In this document: positions 1-8,733 of the stretch, piece by piece | Position numbering within the stretch: the first letter of the stretch is position 1 | Layout: each line of letters starts with the position of its first letter | Assembly (NCBI RefSeq): GCF_004353845.1 | Contig: NZ_CP037864.1 | Coordinates: 3,472,001 to 3,536,000 of the forward strand | Length of the DNA: 64,000 nucleotides | Direction: 5' to 3' | DNA from: Citrobacter arsenatis | Lineage (GTDB): Bacteria; Pseudomonadota; Gammaproteobacteria; Enterobacterales; Enterobacteriaceae | The notes under the pieces: generated by a model | Databases searched by the model: none | Told to the model about the DNA's origin: nothing | What the model saw: only the letters and a program-made list of their open reading frames with translations | Position numbers and translations under genes: made by a program

Positions 1-666
1 AGCGTGCAAACACAATCTGACGAACAAACCGCAAGCCAGTGGATTAACTGGCTGGGACGCTACGCGCAAGAAGATAACCGCTGGTTCTCGTGGGTATCCT
101 TTAACGGAACAAACCTTGATGACAGCAACCAGAAGAACTTTGCCAAACGTTATGCCAACGCCGCTCAGGATGTGGATGCCAACATTGACCGCGTGCTTAG
201 TGCCCTGCGCGACGCCGGCAAACTGAACAACACGGTGGTGATCATTACCGCTGGGCGCGGCGTGCCGCTGACGCAGGAAGAGAACAACTTTGCCTGGTCC
301 CGCGGCCATCTGCAGGTTCCTCTGGTTATTCACTGGCCGGGAACGCCTGCACAGCGTATCAATAGCCTGACCGATCATACAGACCTGATGACAACGCTCA
401 TGCAGCGCCTGCTGCACGTCAGCACGCCAGCTAACGAATACTCGCAGGGACAGGATCTGTTCAATGCAACCCGCCGCCATTACTGGGTTACCGCCGCTGA
501 CGGCAGCACAATGGCCGTTACCACGCCAGAGATGACGCTGGTGCTGAATAACAACGGCAATTATCAAACCTATGACTTACGCGGCGAGAAAATAAAAGAT
601 CAGAAACCACAGCTAAGCCTGCTGCTACAGGTTCTGACGGATGAGAAACGATTTATTGCTAACTGA
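1..666 (+). CDS. yejM: YejM/PbgA (LapC) inner-membrane protein, C-terminal part
   Basis: This is the 3' end of a gene that begins before the window; the frame is open from base 1 and stops with TGA at 664-666. The 221 visible residues are the end of the periplasmic sulfatase-like (alkaline-phosphatase fold) domain of YejM, recognisable from stretches such as VDANIDRVLSALRDAG and SRGHLQVPLVIHWPG. In the family, an N-terminal five-helix membrane domain, not visible here, precedes it. YejM senses periplasmic lipopolysaccharide and restrains LapB, which delivers LpxC to FtsH, so it sets LPS synthesis. The position directly before proL matches E. coli. Identity is near certain; the upstream half cannot be judged. 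Confidence 0.93.
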   Translation, partial: SVQTQSDEQTASQWINWLGRYAQEDNRWFSWVSFNGTNLDDSNQKNFAKRYANAAQDVDANIDRVLSALRDAGKLNNTVVIITAGRGVPLTQEENNFAWSRGHLQVPLVIHWPGTPAQRINSLTDHTDLMTTLMQRLLHVSTPANEYSQGQDLFNATRRHYWVTAADGSTMAVTTPEMTLVLNNNGNYQTYDLRGEKIKDQKPQLSLLLQVLTDEKRFIAN

Positions 667-740
667 TTAATTATAAATCAGTTAGCGAGGCATCCTCTTG
701 CATTCGCAGCGGAAAGCAGTAGTATTAGCAGCCATAGCGT

Positions 741-817
741 CGGCACGTAGCGCAGCCTGGTAGCGCACCGTCATGGGGTGTCGGGGGTCGGAGGTTCAAA
801 TCCTCTCGTGCCGACCA
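741..817 (+). tRNA. proL: tRNA-Pro (anticodon GGG), proL
   Basis: A complete 77-nt tRNA with encoded CCA. The acceptor arm CGGCACG pairs with CGTGCCG, the D arm reads GCGCAGCCTGGTAGCGC, and the T arm GGAGGTTCAAATCCTC carries the TTCAAAT loop. The anticodon GGG is at 775-777 after T774, so it reads CCC and CCU proline codons. By recall it is the same as E. coli proL. It lies 74 bp after yejM and is followed by its own terminator. tRNA genes are common integration sites, but there is no integrase or island here. Confidence 0.98.
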
Positions 818-830
818 AAAATCCCCAAAA

Positions 831-857
831 AAACCAACCGCAAGGTTGGTTTTTTTA
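831..857 (+). terminator. Rho-independent terminator of proL
   Basis: AAACCAACC at 831-839 pairs with GGTTGGTTT at 844-852 across a GCAA loop, followed by a run of T. It lies 13 bp after the tRNA CCA end. Confidence 0.92.
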
Positions 858-914
858 TGCCTGAAATGCAGCATTCCTGAGTATTACCATGGCTTTCAGC
901 ACAGGTTTTACTAC

Positions 915-938
915 TTACCCATGCACAAATTGGGGTAA
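915..938 (+). promoter_or_regulatory. Possible NarL/NarP heptamer pair upstream of narP
   Basis: TACCCAT (916-922) fits the heptamer consensus TACYYMT. TGGGGTA (931-937), read on the other strand, is TACCCCA. The two are inverted but 8 bp apart rather than the 2 bp of the high-affinity 7-2-7 arrangement. The site lies about 90 bp before the narP start, so nitrate-responsive autoregulation is possible but unproven. Confidence 0.35.
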
Positions 939-1024
939 AATTTATCCTCTCATCAGCGCGATGAATCTGGACGATTGATGCGCTGAAAACAATAATGATA
1001 CTAATAAAAACTCAGGAGAATAGT

Positions 1025-1672
1025 ATGCCTGAAGCAACGCCTTTTCGGGTGCTGATTGTTGACGACCACCCACTGATGCGGCGAGGAATTAGTCAATTAT
1101 TGCAACTGGATCCCGCATTTAACGTAGTCGCGGAAGCGGGTGATGGCGCCAGCGCTATCGATCTGGCGAACCGCCTGGACCTTGATGTGATCCTGTTGGA
1201 TCTCAATATGAAAGGGATGAGCGGACTGGATACTCTGAATGCGCTGCGCCGGGACGGCGTCACCGCGCAGATTATTATTCTTACCGTCTCAGATGCCGCC
1301 AGCGACGTGTACGCCCTAATTGATGCCGGCGCGGATGGTTATTTGCTTAAAGACAGCGATCCTGAAGTCCTGCTGGAGGCCATTCGCAGCGGAGCCAAAG
1401 GCGGTAAAGCGTTTAGCACACGCGTCAGTGAATATCTGCGCGAACGCGACCTGTTTGGCGCGCAAGAAGATCCGTTCAGCATTCTCACCGAACGTGAACT
1501 GGATGTGTTGCATGAGCTGGCTCAGGGGCTGTCGAATAAACAGATTGCGTCAGTGCTGAATATTTCCGAACAGACGGTGAAGGTGCATATTCGCAACCTG
1601 CTGCGCAAACTCAACGTACGCTCTCGCGTTGCTGCCACCATCCTGTTTTTGCAAACGCGTGGCATGCAGTAA
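1025..1672 (+). CDS. narP: Nitrate/nitrite response regulator NarP
   Basis: NarP is the response regulator paired with NarQ (and NarX) that activates periplasmic nitrate and nitrite respiration genes, including the nap-ccm operon downstream. The protein has 215 residues, the usual length. The receiver domain fills about 1-125 with acidic D13-D14, phosphoacceptor D59 (VILLDLNMKG) and a C-terminal lysine in GYLLKDSDP. A LuxR-type helix-turn-helix follows (LTERELDVLHELAQGLSNKQIA). The start is ATG 1025, with AGGAG at 1014-1018; an in-frame ATG at 995 lacks a ribosome binding site and would add a non-family extension. In E. coli K-12 yejO separates proL from narP; it is absent here. Confidence 0.97.
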   Translation: MPEATPFRVLIVDDHPLMRRGISQLLQLDPAFNVVAEAGDGASAIDLANRLDLDVILLDLNMKGMSGLDTLNALRRDGVTAQIIILTVSDAASDVYALIDAGADGYLLKDSDPEVLLEAIRSGAKGGKAFSTRVSEYLRERDLFGAQEDPFSILTERELDVLHELAQGLSNKQIASVLNISEQTVKVHIRNLLRKLNVRSRVAATILFLQTRGMQ

Positions 1673-1680
1673 TCAGATAT

Positions 1681-1763
1681 TGCCCGATGGCGCTACGCTT
1701 ATCGGGCCTACAAGTCACGTGCATCAGTAGGCCGGATAAGACGCTTTGCGTCGCCATCCGGCA
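1681..1763. repeat. REP/BIME element between narP and ccmH
   Basis: Two inverted REP units: GCCCGATGGCGCTACGC...TATCGGGCC, then AGGCCGGATAAGACG...CGCCATCCGGCA. They lie between the convergent narP and ccmH. REPs are typical extragenic palindromes of enterobacteria that protect mRNA 3' ends or bind gyrase and IHF. Confidence 0.9.
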
Positions 1764-1773
1764 TCGTCCACTC

Positions 1774-2823
1774 TTACTTCTCCTGCGGCGTTAGCTGCTC
1801 CATCGCCTGCTTAATGCTGCGTTCTATTACCGCCCGACGGGTATCGTTGGCGGGTAATAATTTCAGCATCATCTCCCACGCCGCAACCGCCTCGCCGAAG
1901 CGCTGCTGTTCAAAGGCGTTAAAAGCATACATGCTGAGAACCCGCACGTTGGCATGTTCGCCACGCACCATTTGGCGTAACAGCTCCCCACCCCGGCGAT
2001 TATCTTCAGGATCGGATGAACGAGTCAGTGCTTCCGCATAGCCCAGCGCCGCATCGCTGTTTTTAGGATCCAGTCGATAGGCATTAGCATAGGCTTCAGT
2101 AGCCGTACTGGCGTTACCGAGTACCATGCCAATACGCCCAAGCATGATCCAGCCTTCAACGTTTGTAGGATCGGCCTGTAAGCGCGTGCGCAGCCCCAGC
2201 GCCAGACGCGCCATATCTTCTTCATTGAGCGGGTCAGCTTTCGGATCCAACGCGCGTTCCAGCAGGGCCGGAGCCTGAGCGGTGGCCTGTTGCCAGACCT
2301 GAACCTGCTTATAGCTGCCGGTTTCGTAATAGCTCACTGCGCCAACCACCAGCGCCACCACGATGCCGGGCACAAACAGCCCAAATCCACCGCGCTTGCC
2401 TTCCGGGATAACGTCGTCAGGAAACGCTTCCTGTTTCACTCGTACGCGTCGGCGGGTACGGGCGAAAATAATCCAGCCCCCCAGGCCAATCGCTACTACC
2501 GGCATCACCCACAGCAGTACGGTAAGCGGCGTCAACGGCGGATCGTAGGTGACGAAGTTGCCGTAGCGCGCCACCATATAATCAACAATTTCTTTCTGGC
2601 TTTTTCCTTCCTGCATCAGTTCGTACACTTTCTGGCGCAGGTCGGTGGCAATCATCGAGTTAGAATCGGCAATACTGTTGTTCTGGCATTTAGGACAGCG
2701 CAGCTGTTCGGTCAGCTGGCGGAACTGCTGCTCCTGCGCTTCATCCTTAAACTGCATCACGTCGATAGTCGCAAGCGCAGATCCCGAGATAACTAACATC
2801 AGCAGGCCCAGTAAAAATCTCAT
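1774..2823 (-). CDS. ccmH: Cytochrome c maturation protein CcmH (CcmH-CycH fusion)
   Basis: CcmH is a thiol-redox and apocytochrome-holding component of the System I haem lyase. The 349 residues match the two-part E. coli form. A signal peptide is followed by the LRCPKCQNNS redox motif (C43, C46). A membrane segment lies at about 104-124, a second at about 148-166, and then a periplasmic CycH-like TPR domain with repeats such as VEGWIMLGRIGMVLGNASTATEAY. It is the last gene of the nap-ccm unit and overlaps ccmG by 4 bp. A REP lies just downstream. Identity is secure; in many other bacteria the two halves are separate genes. Confidence 0.97.
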   Translation of the reverse strand: MRFLLGLLMLVISGSALATIDVMQFKDEAQEQQFRQLTEQLRCPKCQNNSIADSNSMIATDLRQKVYELMQEGKSQKEIVDYMVARYGNFVTYDPPLTPLTVLLWVMPVVAIGLGGWIIFARTRRRVRVKQEAFPDDVIPEGKRGGFGLFVPGIVVALVVGAVSYYETGSYKQVQVWQQATAQAPALLERALDPKADPLNEEDMARLALGLRTRLQADPTNVEGWIMLGRIGMVLGNASTATEAYANAYRLDPKNSDAALGYAEALTRSSDPEDNRRGGELLRQMVRGEHANVRVLSMYAFNAFEQQRFGEAVAAWEMMLKLLPANDTRRAVIERSIKQAMEQLTPQEK

Positions 2824-3377
2824 TGCGCAGCCTCCTTACTGTACTTATCCCATAACGGTTTAATTTCGCTCTCCCACACTCGGGCATTCAGATCGCCGGC
2901 ATGGCGATAGCGAATAATGCCTTTGCCGTCGATCAGGAACGTCTCTGGTGCGCCGTACACGCCCAGATCCAGACCGAGCATACCGTCGCCGTCAAACAGG
3001 CTTAATGAGTAAGGATTGCCCAGCTCTTTCAGCCAGACAATGGCTTTCTGACGATCGTCTTTATAGTTCAGACCCACTACCCGCACGCCTTGTGCAGAGA
3101 GCTGATTCAGATACTGATGCTCGGCGCGACAGGTCGGGCACCAGGTCGCCCAGACGTTCAGCAACACCGGCTTACCCTGGGTCAGCACATCGGCCTGATA
3201 GTGCTGCCCCGGATTTTCCAACGACTCCAGACGGAATGTTGGAACAGGTTTGCCGATCAGTGCCGATTCCAGATTCGTGGGATCGTCTCCCTGAGCGTTA
3301 CGCGCCAACTGCCACAGCAACGCCGCCGCAATAATGAGAAAAATAATAAACGGAATTAACAGTGCGTTGCGCTTCAT
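2820..3377 (-). CDS. ccmG: Thiol:disulfide interchange protein CcmG/DsbE
   Basis: CcmG is a periplasmic, membrane-anchored thioredoxin-like protein that, fed with electrons by DsbD, keeps the apocytochrome CXXCH thiols reduced for haem attachment. It has 185 residues with an uncleaved N-terminal membrane anchor at about 6-24 (LLIPFIIFLIIAAALLWQLA). The active-site motif WCPTC has C80 and C83 within WATWCPTCRAEH, and GVYGAPETFLID carries the cis-proline loop. It overlaps ccmF by 4 bp upstream and ccmH by 4 bp downstream, indicating translational coupling. Confidence 0.97.
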   Translation of the reverse strand: MKRNALLIPFIIFLIIAAALLWQLARNAQGDDPTNLESALIGKPVPTFRLESLENPGQHYQADVLTQGKPVLLNVWATWCPTCRAEHQYLNQLSAQGVRVVGLNYKDDRQKAIVWLKELGNPYSLSLFDGDGMLGLDLGVYGAPETFLIDGKGIIRYRHAGDLNARVWESEIKPLWDKYSKEAAQ

Positions 3378-5329
3378 ACAGCCTCCGACGCATTTTTTTG
3401 CACCGCGGCACGAGGACGCGTGCGCTGGCGATAGCGTGGATCAAACAGGCAGAACAACCCGCCCAGCGCCATCAGCATTCCTCCGGCCCAAATCCAGCGA
3501 ATAAACGGTTTGTAGTACAGACGCACAGCCCATGCGCCGTTGTCCAGTTCTTCGCCCAGCGCAGCGTACAGATCGCGCGTGAATCCGCCGTCAATTGCCG
3601 CTTCGGTCATCATCGAACTGGTGCTGTTATAGAAGCGTTTTTCCGCATGCAGCGTGGCTTCCGGTTTACCATCACGGGTGACACCAATAATGGCAACACC
3701 GCCCCGGTAGTTTGGTCCGGTGATGTCTCTCACTTCGCGGAAAGTGAACTGATAGTTATGGATACTGACGCTATCACCCGCTTTCATGCGCACATCGCGT
3801 TCAACGCTATAGTTCTGGCTGAAGGCAATGCCAACAATGGTAATCGCCAGCCCCACGTGGCCCGATACCATGCCCCAGTAGCTGGGTGTCAGTTTTGTCC
3901 CGCGGGAAACACGCAGGAACGCTTCTGACATCGCTAACACGAATATCCAGCACGCCATCGCCAGACCCACGACGGTCATGGCAGCAATGCGATCTTCAAA
4001 TAGCCACGGCAGCAGCAACGACATAACAAGCGTGGTGACAAACGCGATAATCAGTAACGTTTTCAGTTTACGCGGTCGGTCACGGCCCCAGCGCACTAAT
4101 GGCCCAATCCCCAGCAGCAGTGCGAACGGTGCCATCAGCCAGGTGAACATCGTGTTGAAGAACGGCTCGCCAATCGAAATGCTGCCCAGCCCCAACTGTT
4201 TGTGCACCAACGGCAACAGCGTACCCAATAGCACGACCAGCATGGCGGCAATCAGCAGGACGTTGTTGCCCAGCAACAGCGATTCACGCGACCACAGCGC
4301 ATTGTTTACCCGTGAGCGAACCTTGTGACCGCGCACCGCAAACAGCAGCAAGGAACCGCCAATAACCAGCACCATAAAGGCCAGAATAAACATTCCCCGC
4401 GACGGATCGGAAGCGAAAGCATGCACCGACACCAGCACGCCGGAACGCACCAGGAAAGTCCCTAACAGGCACAGCGAGAACGCGCAGATTGACAGCAGCA
4501 GCGTCCAGGCTTTAAAGCTGGCGCGCTGTTCAGTTACCGACAACGAGTGCATCAGCGCCGTACCCACCAGCCATGGCATAAATGAGGCGTTCTCAACAGG
4601 ATCCCAGAACCACCAGCCACCCCAGCCCAGCTCGTAATAAGCCCAGGCTGAACCAAGCACAATGCCCAGCGTCAGGAATACCCACGCCGCCAGCGTCCAC
4701 GGACGCGAAAAACGGGCGAAGGTACTGTCCAGCCGTCCGCTCATCAGCGCGGCAATTGCAAACGCGAAGGCTACCGAGAAACCGACATACCCCATGTACA
4801 GCAACGGCGGATGGAAAATCAGCCCCGGATCCTGTAACAGCGGATTCAGGTCGCGCCCTTCAATAGGAAAGTTGGGCAACGTGCGGGCAAATGGATTAGA
4901 GGTAAACAGGATAAACAGCAGAAAACCGACGCTGACCATTCCCATCACCGCCAGCACGCGGGCGACGATATCCAGCGGCATGCGCTGGCTGAACGCCGCA
5001 ACGGCGAACGTCCAGCCGCTCATCAGCAGCACCCACAGCAGCAGCGAGCCTTCATGCGCGCCCCACGTCGCCGCCACCCGATACCAGACCGGAAGCTGGG
5101 TATTGGAGTTACTGGCAACATAGGTGACGGTAAAGTCATTAACCACGAAGGCGTTGACCAGAATCAGGAACGCCCCCATCACGCAGATAAATAAGACCCA
5201 GGCAAAGGGCCGCGCGGAGGCCATCATTCGCACATCGCCACGCGCCACGCCCCACAGCGGGTAGACCGACAGCAGTAATGCAACGCCAAGCGCAAGGCAC
5301 AACAGCGCATTGCCAATTTCAGGCATCAT
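3374..5329 (-). CDS. ccmF: Haem lyase subunit CcmF
   Basis: CcmF is the large integral membrane protein of the cytochrome c haem lyase. It takes haem from holo-CcmE and joins it to the apocytochrome with CcmH. At 651 residues it is slightly longer than in E. coli (about 647). Many hydrophobic helices are evident, and the WWD haem-handling motif reads WGGWWFWDPVENASFMPW around 236-253. A conserved periplasmic His-containing loop is present (FIPHPPLLYMGYVG type, here GLIFHPPLLYMGYVG). The start ATG overlaps the ccmE stop by 4 bp. Confidence 0.97.
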   Translation of the reverse strand: MMPEIGNALLCLALGVALLLSVYPLWGVARGDVRMMASARPFAWVLFICVMGAFLILVNAFVVNDFTVTYVASNSNTQLPVWYRVAATWGAHEGSLLLWVLLMSGWTFAVAAFSQRMPLDIVARVLAVMGMVSVGFLLFILFTSNPFARTLPNFPIEGRDLNPLLQDPGLIFHPPLLYMGYVGFSVAFAFAIAALMSGRLDSTFARFSRPWTLAAWVFLTLGIVLGSAWAYYELGWGGWWFWDPVENASFMPWLVGTALMHSLSVTEQRASFKAWTLLLSICAFSLCLLGTFLVRSGVLVSVHAFASDPSRGMFILAFMVLVIGGSLLLFAVRGHKVRSRVNNALWSRESLLLGNNVLLIAAMLVVLLGTLLPLVHKQLGLGSISIGEPFFNTMFTWLMAPFALLLGIGPLVRWGRDRPRKLKTLLIIAFVTTLVMSLLLPWLFEDRIAAMTVVGLAMACWIFVLAMSEAFLRVSRGTKLTPSYWGMVSGHVGLAITIVGIAFSQNYSVERDVRMKAGDSVSIHNYQFTFREVRDITGPNYRGGVAIIGVTRDGKPEATLHAEKRFYNSTSSMMTEAAIDGGFTRDLYAALGEELDNGAWAVRLYYKPFIRWIWAGGMLMALGGLFCLFDPRYRQRTRPRAAVQKNASEAV

Positions 5330-5805
5330 GACGTTTTATCCTTATAAACACTTTCCGGACGACGGTGATTTTCCTGCATCGCTTTTTCGACTTCCGGCGG
5401 GGTGTAATTTTCATCATGTTTGGCAAGAACCTCTTTAGCCTGCACATGATTTCCCCCGTCCAGCTCGCCCTGAACGACGACGCCCTGCCCCTCACGGAAC
5501 AGGTCCGGCAAAATGCCTTCATAGGTCACATCCACCACACCTTCGGCGTCATAGATGCTGAAATTCACTTTCAACGATTGCGGATCGCGCTTTACGCTGC
5601 CGGGCATGACCATGCCGCCCACGCGCAGGCGTTGGCCGACTTCAGGCATCTGCTGCGTTTCGCGCTTACCGTAGAGTATCTCTCCCGGGGTATAGAACAG
5701 ATCGATATTGGAACGCAGCGCGTAAAGCACCAGCGAAATAGTCAAAGCCAGACCTGCCAGGACCGCGCAGGCTATCCATAGCCGATTTTTACGTCGAATA
5801 TTCAC
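5326..5805 (-). CDS. ccmE: Haem chaperone CcmE
   Basis: CcmE is a periplasmic haem chaperone tethered to the inner membrane. It receives haem through CcmABCD, binds it covalently, and passes it to CcmF. It has 159 residues with an N-terminal anchor at about 9-29 and a beta-barrel (OB-fold) domain with VGGMVMPGSV. The haem-binding histidine is H130 in VLAKHDENYTPPE, with the adjoining tyrosine Y134. The charged C-terminal tail is typical. It overlaps ccmD and ccmF by 4 bp each. Confidence 0.97.
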   Translation of the reverse strand: MNIRRKNRLWIACAVLAGLALTISLVLYALRSNIDLFYTPGEILYGKRETQQMPEVGQRLRVGGMVMPGSVKRDPQSLKVNFSIYDAEGVVDVTYEGILPDLFREGQGVVVQGELDGGNHVQAKEVLAKHDENYTPPEVEKAMQENHRRPESVYKDKTS

Positions 5806-6014
5806 GCCGCCTCCCGTTGCACTTGCGCCGCACGCATGCGCGCTTCTCTCGCCCGCTGCTGCGCCACACCGCGTAAGATTGCGCGATGCTGTAACGCAGA
5901 ATGCAGCACCAGCGCCACCAGTGGGATAACGCTCATGGCCACAGCCAGCCAGACATACAAGGCGTAACCGCCCATCGCGAAAAAATCACTCCATGATGCA
6001 AATGCAGGGGTCAT
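5802..6014 (-). CDS. ccmD: Haem exporter protein CcmD
   Basis: CcmD is a small membrane protein needed to release holo-CcmE from the CcmABC complex. I start it at ATG 6014 (MTPAFASWSDFF), giving 70 residues as in E. coli. An in-frame start at 6050 would add 12 residues but lies inside the ccmC coding end, whereas ATG 6014 makes the usual ATGA overlap with the ccmC stop. One membrane segment (about residues 13-36) is followed by a cytoplasmic basic helix, RAILRGVAQQRAREARMRAA. Confidence 0.95.
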   Translation of the reverse strand: MTPAFASWSDFFAMGGYALYVWLAVAMSVIPLVALVLHSALQHRAILRGVAQQRAREARMRAAQVQREAA

Positions 6015-6748
6015 TGGCGGCCTCTTTTTAAGATCAGTTCGCTCACCCATGGGCGGCGTTTTTCCATCATCAAAATCAGGTTACGCATGCGCATCAGCGC
6101 CAGCGTGACAAACAGTAACAGGTAACCGACGATCGCCATGCGCAGCGGCGCACGCATTGCCGGATCGATGCTCTGCTGCATACGGGTCGACCCCTGATGC
6201 AACGTATTCCACCACTCGACCGAGTAGTGAATAATCGGTAAGTTGACCACGCCAATCAGCACCAGAATACCGGCAGCGCGGCCTGCCAGGCGGCGGTCGT
6301 CAAAGGCATGCCACAGCGCAATGGCACCAACGTAGAGAAACAGCAGCACCAGTTCAGAAGTGAGTCGTGCATCCCAGACCCACCAGGTTCCCCACATCGG
6401 TTTGCCCCATGCGGACCCCGTCACCAGCGCAATAAAGGTAAACACTGCACCAATCGGCGCCATCGCTGCCAGCGCCAGATTAGCCATTTTCATCTGCCAG
6501 ACCAGGCCGATAAACGCGGCAACGGCCATCGATGCGTAAATCCCCATCGACCAGATTGCCGCCGGAACGTGCAGATAAATGATGCGATAGCTCTGCCCCT
6601 GCTGATAGTCCGCCGGCGCGAAGCCAAAGCCCCAGATTAATCCCGTTATCAGTACCACCGCGCTGGCAATCGCCAGCCACGGGATAAACCAGCCACAGAT
6701 CTGATAGAGCCGAGGAGGCATCGCCAATTGATGAAGTGTTTTCCACAT
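6011..6748 (-). CDS. ccmC: Haem exporter/haem-handling protein CcmC
   Basis: CcmC loads haem onto CcmE in the inner membrane. The 245-residue protein has about six membrane helices and the tryptophan-rich WWD motif (WGTWWVWDARLTSELVLLF, about 114-132) with flanking histidines (LHVPAAIWS and IHYSVEWWN). Its end overlaps ccmD by 4 bp. A 76-bp gap to ccmB upstream is the largest inside the ccm cluster and shows no convincing promoter or terminator. Confidence 0.97.
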   Translation of the reverse strand: MWKTLHQLAMPPRLYQICGWFIPWLAIASAVVLITGLIWGFGFAPADYQQGQSYRIIYLHVPAAIWSMGIYASMAVAAFIGLVWQMKMANLALAAMAPIGAVFTFIALVTGSAWGKPMWGTWWVWDARLTSELVLLFLYVGAIALWHAFDDRRLAGRAAGILVLIGVVNLPIIHYSVEWWNTLHQGSTRMQQSIDPAMRAPLRMAIVGYLLLFVTLALMRMRNLILMMEKRRPWVSELILKRGRQ

Positions 6749-6824
6749 AGTTCAGTCACCAGACTCCATAAATTAATATCCGTTTTGCCGGAGCGCCTTG
6801 CCCGACCTGCACATCTCATTCTCG

Positions 6825-7484
6825 CTATTGCACGCTTATCCGTAACGCCGCGGCCGTAGCAAACGGGCTTAACGTGGCGCTGCCAACCAGCAACGCGCCC
6901 AGAATCGCCATGTAACCTTCAACCGGTAGGTGCATGGATGCCGCATCCATCGCGGCGGTCGCAAAAATCAGTAAGGGTATGGTAAGCGGGAGTACCAGCA
7001 CGCTTAACAGCACACCGCCGCGCTTTAAGCCCACCGTCAACCCTACACCCGGCGCGCCGAGAAAGCCCAGCGTCGGCGTTCCCAGTAACAAGGTCAGCGC
7101 CATAATTTTCCAGCCGTACATATCCATGCCCAGCAGCAGCGCCACCAGCGGCGAGAGGATCAGCAGCGGCAGGCCGGTTACGACCCAGTGCGCCATCACT
7201 TTCGCCAGCACCACGGCCGGTAGCGGCAGCGGCAGCAGCATCAGTTGCTCAAGGCTACCGTCCTGCAGATCATCACGAAACAGGCGTTCCAACGCCAGTA
7301 ACGACGCCAACAGTGCCGCAACCCAGATGATACCCGGCGCAATGCGCGCCAGCAGTTGCGGCTCCGGCCCAATGCTCAGCGGGAACAGCGTAATTACAAT
7401 CAGGAAGAACCATAAAGGATTGGCGATTTCCGCACTATGACGAAACGCAACTCGCAGTTCTAAACGGAAGATTCGCCACATCAT
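6825..7484 (-). CDS. ccmB: ABC transporter membrane subunit CcmB
   Basis: CcmB is the membrane partner of the ATPase CcmA. Together with CcmC and CcmD they form the complex that frees haem-loaded CcmE; a role in haem transport itself is disputed in the literature. It has 219 residues with six predicted membrane helices, starting MMWRIFRLELRVAFRHSAEI. The cytoplasmic loop FRDDLQDGSLEQLMLLPLP, which likely contacts CcmA, is conserved. The start overlaps the ccmA stop by 4 bp. Confidence 0.97.
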   Translation of the reverse strand: MMWRIFRLELRVAFRHSAEIANPLWFFLIVITLFPLSIGPEPQLLARIAPGIIWVAALLASLLALERLFRDDLQDGSLEQLMLLPLPLPAVVLAKVMAHWVVTGLPLLILSPLVALLLGMDMYGWKIMALTLLLGTPTLGFLGAPGVGLTVGLKRGGVLLSVLVLPLTIPLLIFATAAMDAASMHLPVEGYMAILGALLVGSATLSPFATAAALRISVQ

Positions 7485-8101
7485 TGCGTTACCCTCTCGC
7501 TGGTCAGCGCAATACGTCGCACTTTATCGGTTTCGACATTGAGCGGTTGATGGGTAGTGAGGATAACAATACCGCCCTGCTCCGTATGTTGTGCCATACG
7601 CTGAGTCAGTCGCTCAACGCCGTTCACATCAATGGCGGTAAAGGGTTCATCGAGGATCCACAGCCGGGCGCGGGTCAGCCACAAACGGGCCAGCGCCACG
7701 CGCCGCTGTTGCCCGGCGGAAAGTTGGTTCACCGGAAGATCTTCATATCCGGCAAGTCCCGCCTGCGCCAGCGCAGCCAGACACTGTGCGATGTCACCGT
7801 CATGGTGGAAGAAACGCAGGTTCTCCAACGCCGAAAGCCGGGTTTTTATCCCCGGCTGATGTCCGATCCACAGCAGTTGCTGATGGTAGCTGTCCCGCAC
7901 GTGATGTAGCGGTTGCTCTTGCCAGCAAACCTCCCCTGCATCGGGACGCGCCAGCCCGGTAAGCAACCGCAGCAGAGTGGTTTTCCCTGCGCCGTTGCTG
8001 CCGGTAATTTGTACCCATTCCCCTGCGTTAACGCGAAATGACAAATCGCTGAACAGTATTCTGTCATCCCGCTCGCAAAGTAATTCTCTGGCTTCAAGCA
8101 T
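7481..8101 (-). CDS. ccmA: Cytochrome c maturation ATPase CcmA
   Basis: CcmA is the ATP-binding subunit of the CcmABCD complex; ATP hydrolysis drives release of holo-CcmE. It has 206 residues. Walker A is GSNGAGKTT (about 34-42), the signature is LSAGQQRRVALARL, and Walker B is LWILDEPFTAID. The switch histidine is in VILTTHQPL. It is the first ccm gene and lies only 20 bp after napC on the same strand, so it is probably transcribed from the napF promoter; in E. coli extra promoters inside napC-ccmA have been described. Confidence 0.97.
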   Translation of the reverse strand: MLEARELLCERDDRILFSDLSFRVNAGEWVQITGSNGAGKTTLLRLLTGLARPDAGEVCWQEQPLHHVRDSYHQQLLWIGHQPGIKTRLSALENLRFFHHDGDIAQCLAALAQAGLAGYEDLPVNQLSAGQQRRVALARLWLTRARLWILDEPFTAIDVNGVERLTQRMAQHTEQGGIVILTTHQPLNVETDKVRRIALTSERVTQ

Positions 8102-8121
8102 ACCTGGTTATCTACATCCTG

Positions 8122-8724
8122 TTAAAAGCCCGGTTTGACTTCGCGCATATCAGGCAGTTTGTGCGCTATCCCTTTATGACAGTCAATACAGGTTTGCCCG
8201 TCTTTCACGGCCTGGTCGTGCATTTTGGCCGCAACGCCTTTCTGGGCGGTTAAATCCATAAACTCGAAGTTGTGACAATTGCGACACTCTTGCGAATTAT
8301 TATCTTTCATACGCCGCCACTCATTCTGCGCCATCGTTAAACGATGGTCTTCAAATTTCTGCGGTGTATCTATTAACCCCAGTGCTTTCGCGTACAGCTC
8401 TTTACTGGCCTTGATCTTACGGATCATTTTCGGAGCCCACTCATGTGGGACGTGGCAATCAGGGCAAGTTGCTCGCACACCACTGCGGTTGTTGTAGTGT
8501 ACGGTTTCCATGTATTCCTGGTATACCGTATTGCGCATTTCGTGACAGCTAATGCAGAACTCTTCTGTATTGGCCTTTTCCATACCGGTATTAAAGCCGC
8601 CCCAGAAAATAATGCCGCCCACAAAGCCGATTAACAACAGCGTGCCGAGCGCCAGACGGCTGGGGCGACGCCACCATTGCCAGACGCGCTTAATCCAGCC
8701 TGGTTTACGGTTAGAATTTTCCAT
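8122..8724 (-). CDS. napC: Tetrahaem c-type cytochrome NapC
   Basis: NapC is a quinol dehydrogenase of the NapC/NirT family that passes electrons from menaquinol to NapB and NapA. It has 200 residues with an N-terminal membrane anchor at about 22-44. Four haem-binding sites are visible: CISCH, CPDCH, CRNCH and CIDCH. A methionine ligand follows the first (CHEM). It is the last nap gene, 9 bp after napB and 20 bp before ccmA, the machinery that attaches its haems. Confidence 0.97.
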   Translation of the reverse strand: MENSNRKPGWIKRVWQWWRRPSRLALGTLLLIGFVGGIIFWGGFNTGMEKANTEEFCISCHEMRNTVYQEYMETVHYNNRSGVRATCPDCHVPHEWAPKMIRKIKASKELYAKALGLIDTPQKFEDHRLTMAQNEWRRMKDNNSQECRNCHNFEFMDLTAQKGVAAKMHDQAVKDGQTCIDCHKGIAHKLPDMREVKPGF

Positions 8725-8733
8725 AATGACCTC

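Noticed and set aside
741..994. tRNA-Pro as an island attachment site
   Set aside because: No integrase, direct repeat of the tRNA 3' end or foreign gene follows; narP comes next as in the core genome.
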